Assembly: GCA_002384815.1 (NCBI GenBank)
Contig: DGBN01000062.1
Location: 15,910 to 21,626 of the forward strand
Reading direction: 5' to 3'
DNA length: 5,717 nt
Origin: Oxalobacteraceae bacterium UBA4003
Lineage (GTDB): Bacteria > Pseudomonadota > Gammaproteobacteria > Burkholderiales > Burkholderiaceae_D
Below the pieces are notes generated by a model, which saw only the letters and a list, made by a program, of their open reading frames with translations, was not told where the DNA came from and made no database searches. Both the position numbers and the translations under genes were made by a program. Every line of letters begins with the position of its first letter. Positions within the stretch are counted from its first letter, which is position 1. Shown here one piece after another: positions 1-3,376 of the stretch.

Positions 1-175
1 CAACACTTTCCTCGACTATCCGGGTCAGGATGGCTGGGGTTACTGCGTATTCGGCAAAGTCACCGACGGCACCGATGTTGTGGAAAAAATCAAGTCCGTC
101 AAAACCACGCGCAGCGGCATGTTCGCCGATGTACCAGTGGAAGACGTGATCATCGAAAAAGCAGAAGTTATCTAA
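1..175 (+). CDS. ppiB: Peptidyl-prolyl cis-trans isomerase B (cytosolic cyclophilin), C-terminal part
   Basis: Only the last 57 codons are present. The frame begins at base 2 and ends in TAA at 173-175; the N-terminus lies left of the window. Cyclophilins catalyse cis-trans isomerisation of Xaa-Pro bonds and help protein folding. The visible part holds the family core GWGYCVFGKV (visible residues 12-21), followed by TDGTDVVEKI and the closing strand DVIIEKAEV. From memory this lines up with the end of E. coli PpiB (GWGYCVFAEV, VVDKIKGV, DVIIESV) without gaps. The short C-terminus has no extra domain, as expected for the cytoplasmic type, but a signal peptide cannot be excluded because the N-terminus is missing. 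lpxH follows 35 bp downstream on the same strand, as in E. coli, so cotranscription is likely. The catalytic Arg/Phe residues lie outside the window. Confidence 0.93.
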   Translation, partial: NTFLDYPGQDGWGYCVFGKVTDGTDVVEKIKSVKTTRSGMFADVPVEDVIIEKAEVI

Positions 176-210
176 GCATCGATGCCATCTGATTATTTTC
201 GACGCACGAT

Positions 211-1014
211 ATGACCACTTCATCTTCTGCATCGAACCAGCAAGCGCAGCCGGAAACGGCTGCGCTTTTTGTTTCTGACCTGCACTTGCAGGCAGCGATG
301 CCACGTACCACACAGGCTTTTTTTGATTTTCTGCATCGGCACGCCACCAAAACCAGGCAGCTGTATCTGCTTGGCGATATCTTCGAGGCGTGGGCCGGTG
401 ATGACGATATGGCAGATACCTACAACCAGCAGGTCGTGAACAACTTGAAACAGTTGAGCAACACCGGCATTGCCATTTTCTGGATGGCAGGCAACCGCGA
501 TTTTCTGGTCGGCAGGGAGTTTGCCATGGCCACCGGCATCACCTTGCTACCCGATCCGCTCGTCATCACGATTGCCGGCCGCCTGCTGGTGCTCACGCAC
601 GGCGATGCCTACTGTACCGACGATGAAGCCTACATGCAGTTTCGTGCACAAGTGCGGCAAGACGAATGGCAAAAGAATTTTCTTGCACTGCCACTGACGC
701 AACGCAAGAGCATCATCGAAAGCCTGCGTGCCGGCAGCCGTGCAGCGCAACGCAACAAGTCTTACGACATCATGGACGTCAACAAGAACGCCATCGCCGA
801 GCTATTCGCCAAAAGCGCCAGCGCAACCATGATCCACGGCCACACGCACAGGCCGGCGCGCCATGACGAAACGCACGACGGCCAGACACGTACGCGCTAT
901 GTATTATCGGATTGGGATCTGGATGGCGCCGCACCGCGTGGCGATTGGCTGTCGCTAAATGCTGTCGGGCAGATCACACGCCATGCTTTGGATGGCGCTG
1001 TTATCGCAGATTAA
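211..1014 (+). CDS. lpxH: UDP-2,3-diacylglucosamine diphosphatase (LpxH), lipid A pathway
   Basis: LpxH hydrolyses UDP-2,3-diacylglucosamine to lipid X and UMP at the inner face of the cytoplasmic membrane, the fourth step of lipid A synthesis. The 267-residue product shows the whole calcineurin-like metallophosphoesterase signature: SDLHL (D23, H25), GDIFEAWAGDD (G55-D65), GNRD (94-97), THGD (129-132) and HGHTHRP (209-215). LpxH-specific stretches such as CTDDEAY (135-141), LALPL (158-162) and IMDVN (187-191) also match. It is longer than E. coli LpxH (240 aa), mainly through about 15-18 extra Ser/Gln/Ala-rich residues before the first strand. ATG 211 is the only usable start: an in-frame TGA sits at 190-192, and no ATG, GTG or TTG occurs between 211 and the metal-binding DLH. 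No clear Shine-Dalgarno precedes it. A terminator-like hairpin covers codons 11-21. No membrane span is evident; the family is peripheral. Identification is secure. Confidence 0.97.
   Translation: MTTSSSASNQQAQPETAALFVSDLHLQAAMPRTTQAFFDFLHRHATKTRQLYLLGDIFEAWAGDDDMADTYNQQVVNNLKQLSNTGIAIFWMAGNRDFLVGREFAMATGITLLPDPLVITIAGRLLVLTHGDAYCTDDEAYMQFRAQVRQDEWQKNFLALPLTQRKSIIESLRAGSRAAQRNKSYDIMDVNKNAIAELFAKSASATMIHGHTHRPARHDETHDGQTRTRYVLSDWDLDGAAPRGDWLSLNAVGQITRHALDGAVIAD
242..274 (+). terminator. Intrinsic terminator-like hairpin inside the 5' coding region of lpxH
   Basis: An 11-bp perfect stem pairs 242-252 (AAGCGCAGCCG) with 257-267 (CGGCTGCGCTT) around a GAAA tetraloop at 253-256. A T-rich tract follows (TTTTT at 266-270, then GTTT). 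This is the standard shape of a Rho-independent terminator: GC-rich stem, stable GNRA loop and U tail. It starts 66 nt after the ppiB stop, where a ppiB terminator would be expected, but it lies wholly within the lpxH reading frame (Gln11 to Val21). It could end most ppiB transcripts and let some read through to lpxH, or it could be suppressed when ribosomes translate the start of lpxH. The structure is seen in the sequence; its activity is inferred. Confidence 0.7.
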
Positions 1015-1027
1015 ACTGCGCAAAGCA

Positions 1028-1057
1028 CAGGCAACAGCCTATTCGAATTGTTGCCTG
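1028..1057. terminator. Weak hairpin between convergent lpxH and yceH, possible bidirectional 3' end
   Basis: A perfect 9-bp stem pairs CAGGCAACA (1028-1036) with TGTTGCCTG (1049-1057) around a 12-nt loop that contains the yceH stop codon (1039-1041). It starts 14 nt after the lpxH stop and is the only sizeable inverted repeat where the two genes converge. Neither strand has a proper T tract after the stem (AATTGCTGC on +, TGCTTTGCGC on -), so it is at best a weak terminator or a 3'-end stabilising structure. Confidence 0.35.
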
Positions 1058-1752
1058 AATTGCTGCAATTGCGCGGCAAGCGCCGCGACGTCCTCCCTTA
1101 ATGCACTGACTTCGCCTTCCAGTTGAGCAATGCGATCCTGCCTGGAAGCACCGGCGACAGTACTAGCCCCATACGTCGTTCCTTCGGCGGCTTCAGGAAA
1201 ACTTTCACCGCACAGCAGCGATGCATAGCGCGCTTCCTTGGTACCGGGAACACGCGGCAAGCGCGCAACCAGCGGCGGATATTTATCCATCAGGAATTGC
1301 AATCCTGCCTCGACGTCGGAAATCGATGCAAACTCATGCAGGCGACCTGAGCGGTTGCGGATTTCGCCGGCCGTCTGTGTGCCGCGCAGCATCAGGATAG
1401 TCAGCACCGCCAGCTTGTCCTGTTCCAGCGACCATTTCATGCGCAGCCGATGTTCATACTTGCTGACACGCGCGCCGGCCTGATTGACTTCGGCAATGAA
1501 TTTTTCCTGTATCAGGCGCTGCAGAATGTCTCGCACCTCATCTTCACTCATCGCCATCACAGGGTCGCGGCTGGTCAATTGATTGCAACCATTGGTCAGC
1601 GCATTGAGCGACATCGGATAGCTATCGGGCGTCAGTGCTTCCTTTTCCACCAGGACGCCAAGCACACGCATTGCACCTGTATCGAACATGGCTTGCGGCT
1701 TTTCCTGCGCGTCGGATTCTGTGGATGTAGAATGCATTGCTTCGATATTCAT
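1039..1752 (-). CDS. yceH: YceH-like DUF480/UPF0502 protein, function unknown
   Basis: The 237-residue product matches the DUF480 (YceH) family, which has tandem winged-helix-like folds and no established role. Recognisable blocks are LVEKEALTPDSYPMSLN (34-50), NGCNQLTSRDPVM (54-66), the LRGTQTAGEIRNR block (122-134) and RVPGTKEARY (167-176), each corresponding to a block in E. coli YceH. A linker rich in Ala, Gly, Ser and Thr (about 187-204) leads to a C-terminal heptad-like coiled coil (about 205-237, QDRIAQLEGEVSALREDV), which suggests oligomerisation. E. coli YceH is about 215 aa; the excess is mostly about 20 extra N-terminal residues. The start is uncertain: ATG 1752 (used here), ATG 1737, or ATG 1689, which alone has an AGGA upstream, about 13 nt away. 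The third would give a length close to E. coli. The gene lies 23 bp after cysE, with no terminator between, so it is probably cotranscribed with cysE. Confidence 0.88.
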   Translation of the reverse strand: MNIEAMHSTSTESDAQEKPQAMFDTGAMRVLGVLVEKEALTPDSYPMSLNALTNGCNQLTSRDPVMAMSEDEVRDILQRLIQEKFIAEVNQAGARVSKYEHRLRMKWSLEQDKLAVLTILMLRGTQTAGEIRNRSGRLHEFASISDVEAGLQFLMDKYPPLVARLPRVPGTKEARYASLLCGESFPEAAEGTTYGASTVAGASRQDRIAQLEGEVSALREDVAALAAQLQQFRQQFE

Positions 1753-1775
1753 ATCTAAACGCTTATCTAATCAGC

Positions 1776-2519
1776 CTATTCGACCAGCTTGTTCATCTGT
1801 TCCGGATCGAATTTTTCTGCTGCGGCCAGAGTTTCGCAATCAATACCGGCGCATTTCAGGGCAGCCAGAATTTTTTCTATTTGATGTTCCTGCGTGGCTG
1901 CGTTGTCGATCAAGCCGTGCAAGGCTTTAGAAAGCGGATCGTCACCATTCGGCGTCACGCCATAGGATGCAAACATGCGTGCCGCAGCCTGATCGCGGGC
2001 ATCGTCCTTGAGGATAATTCGTGCCGGGTTACCAACCGCTGTCGCACCTGCAGGCACTTCCTTCACGACGACGGCATTTGATCCGACCTTCGCGCCCTCG
2101 CCCACGATAAATGCGCCCAGCACTTGCGCACCGGCACCTATGATGACGCCATTGGCCAGCGTAGGATGACGCTTTGCACCTTTGCTCAAGGAAGTCCCGC
2201 CCAGGGTCACACCCTGGTAGATCGTGCAATCGTCACCGATCTCTGCGGTTTCACCAATCACTACGCCAAAACCGTGATCGATAAACACGCGACGACCGAT
2301 TTTTGCACCAGGATGTATTTCGATCCCGGTCAACCAGCGTGCAATATGCGAGGTAAAGCGTCCCAGCCATTTCAAATCATTTACCCAGAACCAACGCGCC
2401 CAACGTTGCATGACGATGGCGTGTAGGCCTGGGTAGCAGGTAATGACTTCCCACACGCTGCGCGCAGCCGGGTCGCGGGCAATGATGTTGGTGATATCTT
2501 CTTTAATGCGACTGAACAT
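1776..2519 (-). CDS. cysE: Serine O-acetyltransferase (short CysE type)
   Basis: CysE transfers acetyl from acetyl-CoA to L-serine, giving O-acetylserine, the first step of cysteine synthesis. The 247-residue protein has a short helical N-terminus (1-63, with ARDPAARSVWEVITCYPGLH) and then a left-handed parallel beta helix of hexapeptide repeats (about 66-168). Within it are GIEIHPGAKIG (65-75), DHGFGVVIGET (81-91, catalytic His82), GVTLGGT (103-109), KRHP (116-119) and GNPARI (163-168). It lacks about 75 N-terminal residues of E. coli CysE (273 aa), the region used there to join trimers. Glu67 occupies the place of E. coli Asp143, as is usual in short SATs. After the beta helix comes a tail of about 75 residues ending KLVE, without the terminal Ile that docks into CysK in E. 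coli. ATG 2519 fits the family N-terminus, but no Shine-Dalgarno is evident. A candidate promoter lies at 2556-2585; yceH follows. Confidence 0.96.
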   Translation of the reverse strand: MFSRIKEDITNIIARDPAARSVWEVITCYPGLHAIVMQRWARWFWVNDLKWLGRFTSHIARWLTGIEIHPGAKIGRRVFIDHGFGVVIGETAEIGDDCTIYQGVTLGGTSLSKGAKRHPTLANGVIIGAGAQVLGAFIVGEGAKVGSNAVVVKEVPAGATAVGNPARIILKDDARDQAAARMFASYGVTPNGDDPLSKALHGLIDNAATQEHQIEKILAALKCAGIDCETLAAAEKFDPEQMNKLVE

Positions 2520-2552
2520 GGAATGAATAATTATGCGAAAGATGCTTGAGCA

Positions 2553-2578
2553 GCAATATTAGCCTGTTATGGCAATAT
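2553..2578. repeat. Short direct repeat overlapping the candidate cysE promoter
   Basis: The heptamer GCAATAT occurs at 2553-2559 and again at 2572-2578, in the same orientation and 19 bp apart start to start, a little under two helical turns. One copy overlaps the candidate -10 box and the other lies in the spacer next to the candidate -35 box. This placement could suit a repressor or activator site, but a 7-bp AT-rich repeat can arise by chance, and I recognise no known regulator consensus. Confidence 0.25.
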
Positions 2579-2585
2579 CTGACGA
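2556..2585 (-). promoter_or_regulatory. Candidate sigma-70 type promoter for cysE(-yceH)
   Basis: Read on the - strand, TCGTCA (2585-2580, 4 of 6 to TTGACA) is followed by an 18-bp spacer and TAATAT (2561-2556, 5 of 6 to TATAAT). Transcription would start near 2549, leaving a leader of about 30 nt before the cysE ATG. It lies in the only sizeable spacer on this strand (110 bp), after a hairpin downstream of rlmB, where a new promoter makes sense. The -35 match is weak. Confidence 0.35.
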
Positions 2586-2586
2586 G

Positions 2587-2606
2587 TGCCGGATTTGCAT
2601 CCGGCA
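2587..2606 (-). terminator. Hairpin downstream of rlmB, possible 3' end of the rnr-rlmB transcript
   Basis: A perfect 8-bp stem pairs TGCCGGAT (2587-2594) with ATCCGGCA (2599-2606). On the - strand RNA the loop is GCAA, a stabilising GNRA tetraloop. The hairpin begins 23 nt after the rlmB stop and lies just upstream of the candidate cysE promoter. No U tract follows (CUCGUCAGAUAUU), so it is not a canonical intrinsic terminator. It could protect a 3' end made by Rho or by processing. Confidence 0.4.
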
Positions 2607-2629
2607 TCCCGTCGCCATCGCCAGATCTG

Positions 2630-3373
2630 CTACGAACCGGTAGCGATGCGTTGCCGGCGAGCTTCATACAGACAAACGCCGGAAGCCACCGAGACATTCA
2701 GGCTCTCGACCGAACCGAACATCGGGATACCGACCAGCACATCGCAGGTTTCACGCGTCAGGCGACGCATGCCTTCGCCTTCCGAACCCATGATCAGTGC
2801 GGCCGGACCGGAGAAATCAGCTTCGTACAAGCCCTTTTCAGAATCGTCGGTAGTGCCGATCAGCAGAATGTCACGCTCTTTCAATTCGCGCAGGGTACGT
2901 GCCAGATTCGTCACCGTAATATAAGGAACGGTATCGGCCGCTCCGCTGGCGACTTTGGCAGCCGTTGCATTCAAGCCGACCGCGCGGTCTTTCGGCGCGA
3001 TCACTGCATGCGCACCGGCACCATCGGCAACCCGCAGGCAGGCACCGAGATTGTGCGGATCGGTAATGCCATCCAGTACCAGCAACAAGGGCGGACCGTC
3101 GATTGCATCGAGCAGCTCATCCAGGTTGCGCGCCAGCGACAATTCGCCAGCCTTGGCGACCACACCCTGATGGCGACGAGTACCGACTATGCTGCTCAGG
3201 CGTGCGTCATCGGCGGCAATAATGCGCACCTTGGCCGCTTCCGCAGCACGTATCAAGTCCTTCATTCGTTGATCGTGACGGCTGGCGTCGATATAGATTT
3301 CTTCTACCGAAGAGGCTTCATGACGCAAACGCGCCGTGACGGCATGAAAGCCGAAAATCATCTTGCTCTTCAT
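2630..3373 (-). CDS. rlmB: 23S rRNA (guanosine-2251-2'-O)-methyltransferase RlmB (SPOUT/TrmH family)
   Basis: RlmB uses S-adenosylmethionine to methylate the 2'-O of G2251 in the P-loop of 23S rRNA. The 247-residue product has the N-terminal substrate-binding domain (about 5-75, beginning MIFGFHAV and ending in HQGVVAK) and the C-terminal SPOUT methyltransferase domain with its trefoil knot. Motif 1 is DGITDPHNLGACLR (101-114, N108 and R114), motif 2 is IMGSEGEGMRRL (194-205, E198), and motif 3 is IPMFGSVESLNVSVA (216-230, S224, N226). Length and motifs agree closely with E. coli RlmB (243 aa). ATG 3373 is used; ATG 3361 (Met5) is possible and has a weak AAGAG before it, but E. coli also has a few residues ahead of the MI(Y/F)G motif. 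The gene starts 3 bases after the rnr stop, so translation is probably coupled; rnr-rlmB adjacency also occurs in E. coli. A four-residue tail follows QRI. Confidence 0.96.
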   Translation of the reverse strand: MKSKMIFGFHAVTARLRHEASSVEEIYIDASRHDQRMKDLIRAAEAAKVRIIAADDARLSSIVGTRRHQGVVAKAGELSLARNLDELLDAIDGPPLLLVLDGITDPHNLGACLRVADGAGAHAVIAPKDRAVGLNATAAKVASGAADTVPYITVTNLARTLRELKERDILLIGTTDDSEKGLYEADFSGPAALIMGSEGEGMRRLTRETCDVLVGIPMFGSVESLNVSVASGVCLYEARRQRIATGS

Positions 3374-3376
3374 TTT

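Noticed and set aside
176..185. Perfect 10-bp palindrome GCATCGATGC just after the ppiB stop
   Set aside because: It is too short, with no loop, to be a terminator, and has no partner copy or promoter context. Likely chance.
168..350. 60-codon open frame on the - strand across the ppiB-lpxH junction
   Set aside because: It overlaps the secure lpxH N-terminus and the ppiB end, its cysteine-rich product looks like a reverse-frame artefact, and it has no ribosome binding site.
1005..1020. Small hairpin CGCAG/CTGCG around the lpxH stop codon
   Set aside because: A 5-bp stem with a 6-nt loop and no T tract is too weak to call a terminator.
1450..1758. 102-codon open frame on the + strand over yceH
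   Set aside because: It is also in codon phase with the real gene on the other strand, and has no recognisable protein features.
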